This document shows, piece after piece, positions 47,797 through 57,394 of a stretch of 64,000 bases of DNA. Positions within the stretch are counted from its first letter, which is position 1; each line of letters starts with the position of its first letter. Position numbers and translations under genes: made by a program. A model generated the notes under the pieces. The model was not told the origin of the DNA, did not search any database, and worked only from the letters and a program-made list of their open reading frames with translations. The stretch comes from Azotobacter bryophylli. GTDB lineage: Bacteria > Pseudomonadota > Gammaproteobacteria > Pseudomonadales > Pseudomonadaceae. The DNA is taken from contig NZ_JBHRSJ010000012.1 of the NCBI RefSeq assembly GCF_042643485.1, positions 62,001 to 126,000 of the forward strand, given 5' to 3'.

Positions 47797-48321
47797 CTAC
47801 GAGCGCTCTTTCAACGTGAGAGTGCGCGGACGCTCGAGCCAACCGCCTTCTCCGTCCGGAACGATCTCCACCACTTCTATGGCAGACTCGCCGATATTGA
47901 CCACACGGCCATAATTGCGCCCCAAGTAGTCGCCGACCTTCAGCCGGTGAACGCCGCCCGCCCCACTGACCAGGGCATACATGCCGGTCTCGTTGGACAA
48001 GGTGCCGACCATCTCGAATATCTCGATATTGAAGCCCTCGAGGTATTGCCTGACCCGGTTCTCGTCGGGCTTGATGTCCTTGGAGCCCTTCTGACGCTGG
48101 GCCAGTTCGATCTTGAGCGGCGGCTGGAATGGACTGCGCAGCAGCGATGCACTGTAGGTGAAGGCTTCGTAGGGTTGGAAAATCGGCAATGGCTCGATAC
48201 TTCCCTTCGGTCGCGCGCGGACCTCATCCATATAAGCCTGCAAATCCTGAAAATCGTTACCCGTACCGCAACCTGCAAGCCCCGCGACAACTGCAACAAA
48301 TATCAAACGGGCGCCTTTCAT
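47797..48321 (-). CDS. pilP: Type IV pilus assembly lipoprotein PilP
   Basis: 174-aa inner-membrane lipoprotein linking PilN/PilO to the PilQ secretin. Lipobox LAGC with the modified cysteine at residue 18; an extended N-terminal segment that binds PilNO; a beta-sandwich homology region with GVHRLKVGDYLGRNYGRVVN and EIVPDGEGGWLERPRTL. ATG overlaps the pilO stop by four bases. Confidence 0.97.
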   Translation of the reverse strand: MKGARLIFVAVVAGLAGCGTGNDFQDLQAYMDEVRARPKGSIEPLPIFQPYEAFTYSASLLRSPFQPPLKIELAQRQKGSKDIKPDENRVRQYLEGFNIEIFEMVGTLSNETGMYALVSGAGGVHRLKVGDYLGRNYGRVVNIGESAIEVVEIVPDGEGGWLERPRTLTLKERS

Positions 48322-48941
48322 TTCTGCAGCCCCTTGTCGTTATATCGATAAGTCTTGGCCAGAATGCTCATGCGCAACTTCGAAGAGTCACCGCTCTTCA
48401 CAGGCTTAATTTCGAAATCATGCAAAGTGACGATTCGAGGCAAGCTGGAAACGCCACTAACGAAAGTAGCCAGATCGTGATAAGCACCAACTACGGATAT
48501 TTGGATCGGCAGTTCGATATAGAACTGCTGGGTAACTTCATTGAGTAACTTGATCTCTTCGAACTCGAGGCCGCTACCCAATCCGGTACGAGTTATATCT
48601 TCGAGAAGTCCGGGGACCTCGGTGTCGCTGGGCAGCTGCCTCAACATTGCGCCGAAGGTCTCCTCCATCTCCTTCATCTGCGCCCTGTAGGCTTCCAGAT
48701 TCGCGGCCTGAAATGCCTTGGCGGAGAACTGCTGCTTCAAGGTCTCTTCCTCGAGACGCTTTTGCTCCAGTTGCGCTTGGAGGTCCTTGAGATGGAAGTT
48801 GTAGCCCAGCGCCAGAACGGCTATCAGCAGCAGGATACTGGTGATGACCTTCACCGGCGTTGGCCAAGAGCCCAGGTTATTGAGATCAAGATCGGCCAGA
48901 TCGACCTTTCGCAGGCTTTCCAGCGATTCGGCCAGATTCAT
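48318..48941 (-). CDS. pilO: Type IV pilus inner-membrane protein PilO
   Basis: 207-aa bitopic protein: short cytoplasmic N-terminus, one transmembrane helix (VITSILLLIAVLALGYNF), a periplasmic coiled coil (LQAQLEQKRLEEETLKQQFS) and a ferredoxin-like domain. It heterodimerises with PilN to align the motor with PilP–PilQ. It overlaps pilN and pilP by four bases on each side. This gene and pilP look visibly more A/T-rich than their surroundings. Confidence 0.97.
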   Translation of the reverse strand: MNLAESLESLRKVDLADLDLNNLGSWPTPVKVITSILLLIAVLALGYNFHLKDLQAQLEQKRLEEETLKQQFSAKAFQAANLEAYRAQMKEMEETFGAMLRQLPSDTEVPGLLEDITRTGLGSGLEFEEIKLLNEVTQQFYIELPIQISVVGAYHDLATFVSGVSSLPRIVTLHDFEIKPVKSGDSSKLRMSILAKTYRYNDKGLQK

Positions 48942-49582
48942 TTCCGCACTCCCGTTTGTTTCTGCTCGCCACCCCGAGTAGCAGCCATGCGACCGGCGGA
49001 AGACTCCTTGGCACCGGCCGCCTGCTCACTGTCCCCGCCCGGCTGGGCCTGCTGCACGGTCAGCTGGAATACGTTGGCCTGATCCAGCGCACCGGCCGTG
49101 ACGGCCTTGACCGCCGTGAGATTGGGAGCCTCGAGCCATTCCGACGCCTCCAGATTACGCATCAGGTTCGAAACCCGATTGTTCGACTCGGCGGCCCCTT
49201 CGATGGCGATGTTTTTTCCCGTCATTTTCAGGGAGGAGAAATAGACGCCATCGGGAAGCGTACGCACCAACTGGTCGAATACCCGGCCGATGACCTGGCG
49301 GTTTCCTTGAAGGTCCTGAATGATCTTCATCCGTTCCAACAGTTGCTGGCGGCGAGTCTTGAGCTCATTGATCTCCTTGATCCGTGAGTCGAGGATGGCG
49401 ATTTCCTTGCGAATGTAATCGTTGCGCGCTGCCTGACGCTCTATGCTTGCGTTCAGATAGCGATCCCCGAGGAATACCAGCCCCCCCGAAGCGATCAGCA
49501 CTGCCGCGAGCATTACCAGAAAGCGCTGCTTGCGCTCCTCTCGGAGCTGCTCGCGCCAGGGAAGAAGGTTGATCCGCGCCAT
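48938..49582 (-). CDS. pilN: Type IV pilus inner-membrane protein PilN
   Basis: 214-aa partner of PilO. The cytoplasmic N-terminus ARINLLPWRE is the conserved peptide that docks in PilM. It is followed by a transmembrane helix (FLVMLAAVLIASGGLVFL), a coiled coil (DYIRKEIAILDSRIKEI) and a periplasmic ferredoxin-like fold. A low-complexity, polar C-terminal tail (GGDSEQAAGAKESSAGRM) is unusual in length for the family, in my recollection. ATG follows the pilM stop directly. Confidence 0.97.
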   Translation of the reverse strand: MARINLLPWREQLREERKQRFLVMLAAVLIASGGLVFLGDRYLNASIERQAARNDYIRKEIAILDSRIKEINELKTRRQQLLERMKIIQDLQGNRQVIGRVFDQLVRTLPDGVYFSSLKMTGKNIAIEGAAESNNRVSNLMRNLEASEWLEAPNLTAVKAVTAGALDQANVFQLTVQQAQPGGDSEQAAGAKESSAGRMAATRGGEQKQTGVRK

Positions 49583-50647
49583 TTAGTCGAAACTCCTCAT
49601 CGCCAAACCACAGGCAATCATCAGGGCTGGAGCATCGCTGGCCAGGGCATTTGCATTCACTTTGCCGCCCAAGGTCATATTGGCAAACGGGTTCGCCACC
49701 AGCGTTCGAGTACCGATCTTCTGCTGCACCAGGTGATCGAGCCCCGGGAGAGAGGCGGTACCACCCGCCAATAGGATGTAATCGACATGGTTGTATTGGC
49801 CGGCCGCGAAGAAAAACTGCAGCGAGCGTGAAACCTGTTGTACGACAGCATCTTTGAACGGCTGCAAAACTTGGCTGTCGTAGTCTTCTGGGAGTCCGCC
49901 CTTTTTCTTTGCAATATCGGCTTCTGTCGCCGAGAGCCCGTAACGGCGCTGGATCTCGTCGGTCAGTTGCTTGCCGCCGAACAGCTGCTCTCGGGTATAG
50001 AGGGTGCGGCCTTCGTGGAGCACACTGAGCGTCATCATGGTCGCCCCGATATCGGCGATGGCCAGAGTAGCTCCGGGGCGGTCCTCTCCCAACTGGTCCG
50101 CCAGCAGGCCGCAAGCACGCTCCATGGCATAGGCCTCGACATCCACTACCTTGGCGGTCAGCCCCGCCAACCCTAGAACAGCTTCGCGTGTTTCGACGTT
50201 TTCTTTCCGACAGGCGGCGAGCAACACTTCGGCTCGCTCGGGATTACGGGCGACAGGACCCTGCACCTCGAAATCGATCGCCACTTCCTCGAGTGGGTAA
50301 GGAATGTACTGATCGGCTTCTATCTTCAGCTGGGTTTCCAGTTCGTCCTCGGAGAGCCCGGCATCCATCTCGATGGTCTTGGTGATTACAGCGGAGCCCG
50401 CCACGGCTACAGCTGCCGCCCTGGTGCCGGTCCTGGCTTTGGCGACGACACGATTCAGGGCCTGTCCCACCCCATCCAGATCGACGATGTTCTTCTCGAC
50501 GACGGCATTGGCCGGAAGAGGCTCGACAGCATAGGCCTCGACCCGATAGCGGCCTCCCGAACGACTCAACTCGATAAGTTTGACGGCGGTCGAACTAATA
50601 TCGATCCCCAACAACGAATTCGCTTTCTTGTGGAAGAGCCCTAGCAC
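49583..50647 (-). CDS. pilM: Type IV pilus cytoplasmic actin-like protein PilM
   Basis: 354-aa actin/FtsA-like ATP-binding protein that recruits PilN to the pilus base. Motifs: LLGIDISSTAVKLIELSRSG, QLKIEADQYIPYPLEEVAID, LAIADIGATMMTLSVLHEG and LLAGGTASLPGLD. Start is GTG at 50647 (LGLFHKKANSLLG), preceded by AAGGA at 8 bases; a TTG two codons upstream is less likely. It heads the pilM–N–O–P–Q operon and diverges from ponA. Confidence 0.96.
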   Translation of the reverse strand: MLGLFHKKANSLLGIDISSTAVKLIELSRSGGRYRVEAYAVEPLPANAVVEKNIVDLDGVGQALNRVVAKARTGTRAAAVAVAGSAVITKTIEMDAGLSEDELETQLKIEADQYIPYPLEEVAIDFEVQGPVARNPERAEVLLAACRKENVETREAVLGLAGLTAKVVDVEAYAMERACGLLADQLGEDRPGATLAIADIGATMMTLSVLHEGRTLYTREQLFGGKQLTDEIQRRYGLSATEADIAKKKGGLPEDYDSQVLQPFKDAVVQQVSRSLQFFFAAGQYNHVDYILLAGGTASLPGLDHLVQQKIGTRTLVANPFANMTLGGKVNANALASDAPALMIACGLAMRSFD

Positions 50648-50702
50648 GACCAATTTCCTTGTTACATCCGCAAGTTACAGAAAACTTCTGCTATTTGGCA
50701 TT

Positions 50703-50730
50703 AGATAACAGTCTTGACAGAAGCGTAAAC
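50703..50730 (-). promoter_or_regulatory. Candidate pilM operon promoter
   Basis: -35 TTTACG (50730–50725), 16-base spacer, -10 TATCTA (50708–50703), about 60 bases before the pilM GTG. It partly overlaps the ponA regulatory region, as expected for divergent genes. Confidence 0.42.
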
Positions 50731-50753
50731 GGCTATCTGTCGAAAAAACGCAT

Positions 50754-50759
50754 ATAATG
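50754..50759 (+). promoter_or_regulatory. Consensus -10 upstream of ponA
   Basis: A perfect TATAAT at 50754–50759, 68 bases before ponA. The only strong -35 hexamer nearby (TTGACA at 50715–50720) is 33 bases away, too far for one sigma-70 promoter, so the matching -35 is weak or activator-supported. Confidence 0.42.
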
Positions 50760-50826
50760 TGACCGGTTTTTCGCTTTCAGCCTCGCCTGATATTTCGTCT
50801 CTTCTATCTGGAAACCCAAGGCCTCG

Positions 50827-53271
50827 ATGCGCTTGCTTAAATTCCTCAGCTGGACCTGCGTCGCCATCTTCTGTGGATTGCTACTCGCCTTAAGCGGCAC
50901 CTATCTTTATCTCAGCCCCAACCTTCCGTCTGTCGAGTCCCTGCGCAGCATCCAGCTGCAAATGCCCCTGCGGGTCTACAGCAGCGACGACAAGCTGATC
51001 GCCGAGTTCGGCGAAATGAGGCGCACGCCGATCCGCTACGCCGATATTCCGCAGGACTTCATCTATGCCCTGCTGGCCGCCGAGGACGATAACTTCGCGA
51101 ACCATTATGGCGTCGACCTAACGAGCCTGATGCGCGCTGCCACGCAATTATTGAAGAGCGGACATATCCAGAGCGGCGGCAGCACCATCACCATGCAGGT
51201 AGCCAAAAACTACTTCCTCACCAGCGAGAGAAGCTTTTCGCGAAAGGCCAACGAGATCCTGCTGGCCCTGCAGATCGAGCGTGAGCTCAGCAAGGAGGAA
51301 ATCTTCGAGCTCTACGTCAACAAGATTTACTTGGGCAACCGAGCATACGGCATTCAGGCCGCGGCCCAGATCTATTACGGCAAGACCATTCAGGAACTCA
51401 GCCTGGCGCAGATGGCGATGATCGCGGGCCTGCCCAAGGCACCGTCGCGCTTCAACCCGCTGGCCAATCCGGAGCGGAGTAAGCAGCGTCGCGACTGGAT
51501 CCTCGGGCGCATGTACAAGCTCGGGCGAATCGACGCAGCACGCTACCAGGCAGCCCTGGCCGAACCCGTCGATGCCAGCTACCACGTTCCGCCGCCGGAG
51601 CTGAACGCCCCCTATGTGGCCGAAATGGCACGCGCCGACTTGGTCGGTCGATTTGGCAGCGCGGCCTATACGGACGGCTTCAAGGTGACCACCACCGTAC
51701 CCAGCAATCTGCAGGAGGAAGCCAACCAGGCCGTACGCCGGGGGCTGCTAGACTACGATCGGCGGCATGGCTACCGCGGCCCTGAGGCCCGCCTATCCGG
51801 CAACCCCCAGAATACATGGGGCGATGAACTGGGCAAATATCACACCATCAACGGACTCGAGCCGGCCATCGTCAGCCAGGTACAGAGCGACGGCATACTC
51901 GTCCTGACGCGCAACGGCGCGAAAGAGATGGTCGGCTGGGAGAGCATGCGCTGGGCTCGCCCCTTCCTGGGCACCGACAGCCTCGGGCCCGCCCCCCGGC
52001 AACCGGCCGACGTGGTCAAGGCGGGTGACGTCGTTCGCGTCGAGCGCCAGGAAAATGGCAGCCTAAGCTTCTCCCAGATCCCCGCGGCACAGGCCGCACT
52101 GGTTTCCCTCGACCCTCAGGATGGCGCCATCCGCGCTCTGGTAGGCGGCTTCTCTTTCGACCAGAGCCATTACAACCGGGCAACCCAAGCCAAGCGCCAA
52201 CCCGGATCGAGCTTCAAGCCCTTCATCTATAGCGCCGCCCTGGATCGCGGCCTCACCGCGTCCACCATCATCAATGACGCCCCGATCGTGTTCGTCGACG
52301 AATACCTGGACACCGTCTGGCGCCCGAAAAACGACACCAACACCTTCCTCGGCCCGATCCGCATGCGCGAAGCCCTGTACAAGTCGCGCAACCTGGTGTC
52401 GATCCGCATCCTGCAGCAGATCGGCATCCCCTACACCCTCGACTACCTCACCCGCTTCGGCTTCGACAAGCAGGACCTGCCGGGGAACCTCTCCCTGGCG
52501 CTCGGCACCGCCAACCTGACGCCGCTGGAGATCGCCGGCGGCTGGAGCTCCTTCGCCAACGGCGGCTATCGCATCAGCCCCTATCTGATCGAGCGCATCG
52601 AGGACCGCGTCGGCAATGTCCTGTTCCAGGCCAATCCCCCGCGCGTCCCACCGCAAGCACCGCCCCCCGTGGCGAATCCGGCAATCGACGGCAGGCCCCA
52701 GACAGGCTTCACGGCCATCACCAGCCAGACTCCGCAGATGGAAGCGACGACCAACGCGACTCAGCCGATCTATGCCGAGCGCATCGTCGACCCCCGCACC
52801 ACCTACATAATGACCAGCATGCTGCAGGATGTGATCAAGCTCGGCACCGCCCGCAAGGCGCTGACCATGAAGCGCAGCGATCTGGCCGGCAAGACTGGGA
52901 CCACTAACGAGTCCAAGGACAGCTGGTTCTCCGGCTACAACGCCGACTACGTGACGACCGTCTGGACTGGCTTCGACCAGCCGGAAAGCCTGGGCCGCCA
53001 CGAGTATGGCGGCACCGTGGCCCTGCCGATCTGGATCGGCTACATGAGCCAGGCCCTCAAGGACAAGCCGGCCCACATGCAGCCGGAGCCCGAGGGGCTG
53101 CTGACCCTGCGTATCGATCCGATCACCGGGAACATCGCCTCGCCAGGCACGCCCGGCGCCTTCTTCGAACTCTTCAAGAGCGAGAATCCGCCATCCATGG
53201 CCCAGGAAGGGAGCTCCAGCCTGGGCGGCTCCCCGGGTAACGACAGCCCGCCGCCAATCGATCTTTTCTGA
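50827..53271 (+). CDS. ponA: Penicillin-binding protein 1A
   Basis: 814-aa bifunctional peptidoglycan synthase. N-terminal transmembrane anchor (LSWTCVAIFCGLLLALSG); glycosyltransferase GT51 domain with catalytic E86 in AAEDDNF and GGSTITMQVAKNYF; an OB-like insert (about 320–430) typical of PBP1A; transpeptidase with S461 in PGSSFKP (SxxK), SRNLVS (SxN) and KTGTT. The C-terminus is Pro/Ser-rich and disordered. It diverges from pilM, the usual arrangement. ATG at 50827. A strong terminator follows. Confidence 0.97.
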   Translation: MRLLKFLSWTCVAIFCGLLLALSGTYLYLSPNLPSVESLRSIQLQMPLRVYSSDDKLIAEFGEMRRTPIRYADIPQDFIYALLAAEDDNFANHYGVDLTSLMRAATQLLKSGHIQSGGSTITMQVAKNYFLTSERSFSRKANEILLALQIERELSKEEIFELYVNKIYLGNRAYGIQAAAQIYYGKTIQELSLAQMAMIAGLPKAPSRFNPLANPERSKQRRDWILGRMYKLGRIDAARYQAALAEPVDASYHVPPPELNAPYVAEMARADLVGRFGSAAYTDGFKVTTTVPSNLQEEANQAVRRGLLDYDRRHGYRGPEARLSGNPQNTWGDELGKYHTINGLEPAIVSQVQSDGILVLTRNGAKEMVGWESMRWARPFLGTDSLGPAPRQPADVVKAGDVVRVERQENGSLSFSQIPAAQAALVSLDPQDGAIRALVGGFSFDQSHYNRATQAKRQPGSSFKPFIYSAALDRGLTASTIINDAPIVFVDEYLDTVWRPKNDTNTFLGPIRMREALYKSRNLVSIRILQQIGIPYTLDYLTRFGFDKQDLPGNLSLALGTANLTPLEIAGGWSSFANGGYRISPYLIERIEDRVGNVLFQANPPRVPPQAPPPVANPAIDGRPQTGFTAITSQTPQMEATTNATQPIYAERIVDPRTTYIMTSMLQDVIKLGTARKALTMKRSDLAGKTGTTNESKDSWFSGYNADYVTTVWTGFDQPESLGRHEYGGTVALPIWIGYMSQALKDKPAHMQPEPEGLLTLRIDPITGNIASPGTPGAFFELFKSENPPSMAQEGSSSLGGSPGNDSPPPIDLF

Positions 53272-53274
53272 CCT

Positions 53275-53310
53275 CAAAAAAGAAACCCCGCCAAGGCGGG
53301 GTTTCTTTTT
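53275..53310. terminator. Strong bidirectional rho-independent terminator between ponA and the malic enzyme gene
   Basis: A-tract, AGAAACCCCGC, 4-base loop, GCGGGGTTTCT, T-tract (TTTTT). Stem of 11 bp with poly-A on the left and poly-T on the right, so it works on both strands. It lies between the ponA stop and the malic enzyme stop. Confidence 0.92.
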
Positions 53311-53326
53311 GCTGCGGGGTCGTCGC

Positions 53327-54595
<1,269 letters not shown>

Positions 54596-54712
54596 ATTTT
54601 TAGTTCCGCATTATTTTGATGTTTTGATTTTAGTGGTTATACGGCTGGCGCCCGAGCATACGGCAAGACGGCGCCCCACGACAAGACTAGACATCGCACT
54701 CTGTCAAGTCCT

Positions 54713-56143
54713 CTAGTATAAGACTTTAATCCAATCTCCCGGACGCGGTTCACGATCCGGATAAAGATTGTTCAACAGACGCAGCCGCTGCACCGAAGCC
54801 TCCGCCAGGCCATGATCGAAGTCGGCCAGCCGCTGCCCCGCCCCGACCCGAACCAGCTCCAGCCGAAGGGGCTTGGCAAGCTTCCGTTCGTCATCCCGAA
54901 GCGGCCGAAAACTCCTGATCACCTGAAGAAAACCGGCATCCGCGTCGGAAAGGTCGGACCGCCCCTTGAGCGCCGCCACGAACAGGAAGGCCTGATCCCC
55001 CTTGTAGAGAACGGCGACCCGGCGGGCCGTTGCCCCGGGCACCACCCCGGTATAGCCCTGCAGGCCCTGCGCCTGCAGCGCCTCACCGGCTAGCAGGCGC
55101 TGATCGCCGATCCGCTGCCGGAGGAAGTCGACCGGGGTGAGCCGTGCATCGGCAGGCTCCAGGGTCAACGCGATCAGCCCCTTGCGATCGGGCGTCAGCC
55201 CCACCAGCATGTCCGGTCGGTTGAGCAGTTGCCAACCAGCCGGAAGGCGCAGGGTGAAGTTCAGCGGACCGTGGTAGAAAGCTTGCCCCCGGCGCACGCC
55301 GGAAGCCTCCGAGTCGCCGAAGGTCAGGCCTTCCAGATGCCGAAGGAAGCCGTCGCGATTCACCTCCTGCTGCGCCGAGACCAGCGCGCGCGCCGGCCCC
55401 AGCACCTCATGCAAACGCCGATCGTTATCCGGATGGCTATCGAACAGACCGTGGTAGCTGCCGGCCGGCGGGGCTTCGCCGTGCCTGGCGGCCTCGGCCC
55501 GGGCGAAGTCCTCCTGATTCTTCAGAATGCGCACCACCTCGATCATCGCCTGCGGATCGTAGCCCGCCCGAGCCAGGTACTGAGCGCCGAGACCGTCAGC
55601 CTCCAGCTCCATGTCCCGTCCGTAGCCGCGCACGACGGCGCTGCCCAGGACAGAAGTCAGATCGCCGGCCGCACCGACACCGGTACCGATCGCGATCACC
55701 TGGCTGACGATGCTCCAGGCGCTCGCCTGGCTCTGTTGGCGCACGCTGTGGCGCGCCGTGACATGGCCGACCTCGTGCCCGAGCACCGCCGCCAGCTCGG
55801 CCTCGGAGTTGAGGTAGGCGAGCAGCCCCCGGTGGATGTAGACATAACCGCCGGGCAAGGCGAACGCGTTCAGCTCGGGCGAGTCGATCACGGTGAAGCG
55901 GTACTGCAGGCCGCTGCGATGGCTGTGACGCGCGACCCGCTCGCCGACCTGCTGCACGTAGGCCTGCAAGGCTTCATCGGCGTAGCGCGGATATTCCGCC
56001 AGGACCTGCTGATGGTACTTGCGCCCGAGCTCGAGCTCCTGGCGCTCGCTCATCATGACGAAATCGCTGCGCCCGCTGACCGGGTTCGTCGCACAGCCCG
56101 CCAGAAGGCTGGCGAGCAACAACAGGACAAAGCGCAGGCTCAT
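54713..56143 (-). CDS. M48 family metalloprotease lipoprotein
   Basis: 476-aa envelope protease. Lipobox LLAGC (about residue 15) after a short signal peptide; the zinc motif HEVGH with a downstream glutamate in RDMELEADGLGAQYLARAGYD, split as MELEAD. The C-terminal half is extra and ends in LLNNLYPDREPRPGDWIKVL, LysM-like in flavour. It resembles BepA/LoiP-type peptidases of the outer-membrane quality-control group; specific clients unknown. ATG overlaps the stop of the upstream nuclease gene (ATGA), coupling the two. Confidence 0.93.
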   Translation of the reverse strand: MSLRFVLLLLASLLAGCATNPVSGRSDFVMMSERQELELGRKYHQQVLAEYPRYADEALQAYVQQVGERVARHSHRSGLQYRFTVIDSPELNAFALPGGYVYIHRGLLAYLNSEAELAAVLGHEVGHVTARHSVRQQSQASAWSIVSQVIAIGTGVGAAGDLTSVLGSAVVRGYGRDMELEADGLGAQYLARAGYDPQAMIEVVRILKNQEDFARAEAARHGEAPPAGSYHGLFDSHPDNDRRLHEVLGPARALVSAQQEVNRDGFLRHLEGLTFGDSEASGVRRGQAFYHGPLNFTLRLPAGWQLLNRPDMLVGLTPDRKGLIALTLEPADARLTPVDFLRQRIGDQRLLAGEALQAQGLQGYTGVVPGATARRVAVLYKGDQAFLFVAALKGRSDLSDADAGFLQVIRSFRPLRDDERKLAKPLRLELVRVGAGQRLADFDHGLAEASVQRLRLLNNLYPDREPRPGDWIKVLY

Positions 56144-56940
56144 GGCAACACCTCGAGCATCACCGGATGGGTCAGCGGCAGCATCCAGCGCACCTGCCCC
56201 GAGGCTGTACCGCCGCGGCGGGCGCGATCGACCACCCAGCCGCGGGCCTCGATGCGCCGACCGGGCAGGCGCTGCAGGGCAGCCAAATCGAACTGTCCCA
56301 GCAGATGCGGCTCGACATGCAGCACCAGCGGCCCGTCCAGCTCGATCCATAGACCGCCGCGGTTGCGCTCTACCCTGCGCACCGCCGCCCGCACCAGGGC
56401 GAAACCGCCGCCCCGCAACTGCTCAGGGCTCTTCCAGGCCGGACGTCGCCACAGCCCGCGACCATCCGCTCTCGCCTCATGCTCGGCCTGCAACTGGCAG
56501 TCGACCAGGGAGACATTCGGCGCCACCGCCACCAGATAGCCTAGCCCCTCCGCCAGCAACTGAGCCTCCCAGTTGCGCCCGCGCGCATCGTAGGCATGGG
56601 CCAGGGTGCGGCCATAGCGGTCCCGCGCTTGGCTGCCCGGCAGCAGCATCACCCGATCGGCATTACCCTTCACCGATTGCTGCAGGCGTTCGCGTGCCGC
56701 CTCGGCGAAAGGCTCGGCGGGCCGCCCGCGATGCCCGAGCTCCGGGGCGTTGATACCGATCAAGCGAACCCTGCGACCATCGGCCAGGCGCAGGGTGTCG
56801 CCATCGATCACCTGCTGCACGAGTGCAGTGGATGCCCCGTCCGACAGCGGACAGAGGGCGAGAGCAGGAAAAACCCAACCCCCGAAAACAAAAAAGGCGC
56901 CCACTAGGGACGCCTTTTTCACTCGCCCGAAAAAGTCCAT
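56140..56940 (-). CDS. Secreted staphylococcal-type (thermonuclease) nuclease
   Basis: 266-aa SNase-family protein. The signal peptide (KKASLVGAFFVFGGWVFPAL) is followed by the catalytic core with VIDGDTLRLADG, VRLIGINAPELG and SQARDRYGRTLAHAY. A C-terminal extension of about 100 residues (from WRRPAWKSPEQ) ends in VMLEVLP. The signal-peptide codons contain the rpmE terminator hairpin. The start at 56940 lacks a clear ribosome site; initiation is probably inefficient or uses a nearby codon. It overlaps the M48 protease gene. Confidence 0.92.
   Translation of the reverse strand: MDFFGRVKKASLVGAFFVFGGWVFPALALCPLSDGASTALVQQVIDGDTLRLADGRRVRLIGINAPELGHRGRPAEPFAEAARERLQQSVKGNADRVMLLPGSQARDRYGRTLAHAYDARGRNWEAQLLAEGLGYLVAVAPNVSLVDCQLQAEHEARADGRGLWRRPAWKSPEQLRGGGFALVRAAVRRVERNRGGLWIELDGPLVLHVEPHLLGQFDLAALQRLPGRRIEARGWVVDRARRGGTASGQVRWMLPLTHPVMLEVLP
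56885..56920 (-). terminator. rpmE terminator located inside the nuclease signal-peptide codons
   Basis: On the minus strand: AAAAAGGCG, loop/inner CCC–GGG pairing, CGCCTTTTTT, then GTTTT. A 9-bp outer stem with U-tract, 44 bases past the rpmE stop. The same bases read KKASLVGAFF in the nuclease frame, so termination and nuclease expression compete. Confidence 0.82.
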
Positions 56941-56963
56941 CAGGACTTCTCGGTTGCGCGTGC

Positions 56964-57176
56964 TTACTTGGAGCCGAACACGCCGAAACGCTGCTTGAAG
57001 CGGTCGATACGGCCACCGGTGTCGAGCATTTTCTGCTTGCCGGTGTAGAACGGGTGGCACTCGGAGCACACATCGATGCTGATGCTCTTGCCAATGGTGG
57101 AGCGAGTCTTGATCACGTTACCGCAGCTGCAGGTCGCTTCGATCTCGACGTAATTCGGATGGATATCGGCTTTCAT
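56964..57176 (-). CDS. rpmE: 50S ribosomal protein L31
   Basis: 70-aa zinc-binding L31: MKADIHPNY, CSCGN at the N-terminus and CSECHPFYTGKQKM, giving the four-cysteine zinc ribbon (C+ form). ATG at 57176 chosen; an in-frame upstream start would add ten non-conserved residues. It has its own promoter and terminator, isolating it from priA (divergent). Confidence 0.98.
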   Translation of the reverse strand: MKADIHPNYVEIEATCSCGNVIKTRSTIGKSISIDVCSECHPFYTGKQKMLDTGGRIDRFKQRFGVFGSK

Positions 57177-57245
57177 AAAAAGTCCTCGAGTCTGGCGTGC
57201 CGCCACACGACCCTATGTCGAGTACCGCACGGAAACAGGCGGCGG

Positions 57246-57273
57246 ATGATACCAGAGCGCCGGACCGATGCAA
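57246..57273 (-). promoter_or_regulatory. Candidate rpmE promoter
   Basis: -35 TTGCAT (57273–57268), 16-base spacer, -10 TATCAT (57251–57246), 70 bases before the rpmE ATG. The region also lies upstream of priA on the other strand (57,177–57,394; 218 bases). Confidence 0.5.
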
Positions 57274-57394
57274 GCCGCCCAACCGACAGCGCAGACGAGA
57301 CGGGCTCGCAGGCCTCGTGTCCGACCTGCCCCATGCCAGCCTGAAGCGGCCTTCAGCCTGTTAATATCGCCGCTCATCACCAAGGACCGCCCGC

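Noticed and set aside
50715..50759. TTGACA and TATAAT as a single ponA promoter
   Set aside because: The spacer is 33 bases, about twice the workable 16–18.
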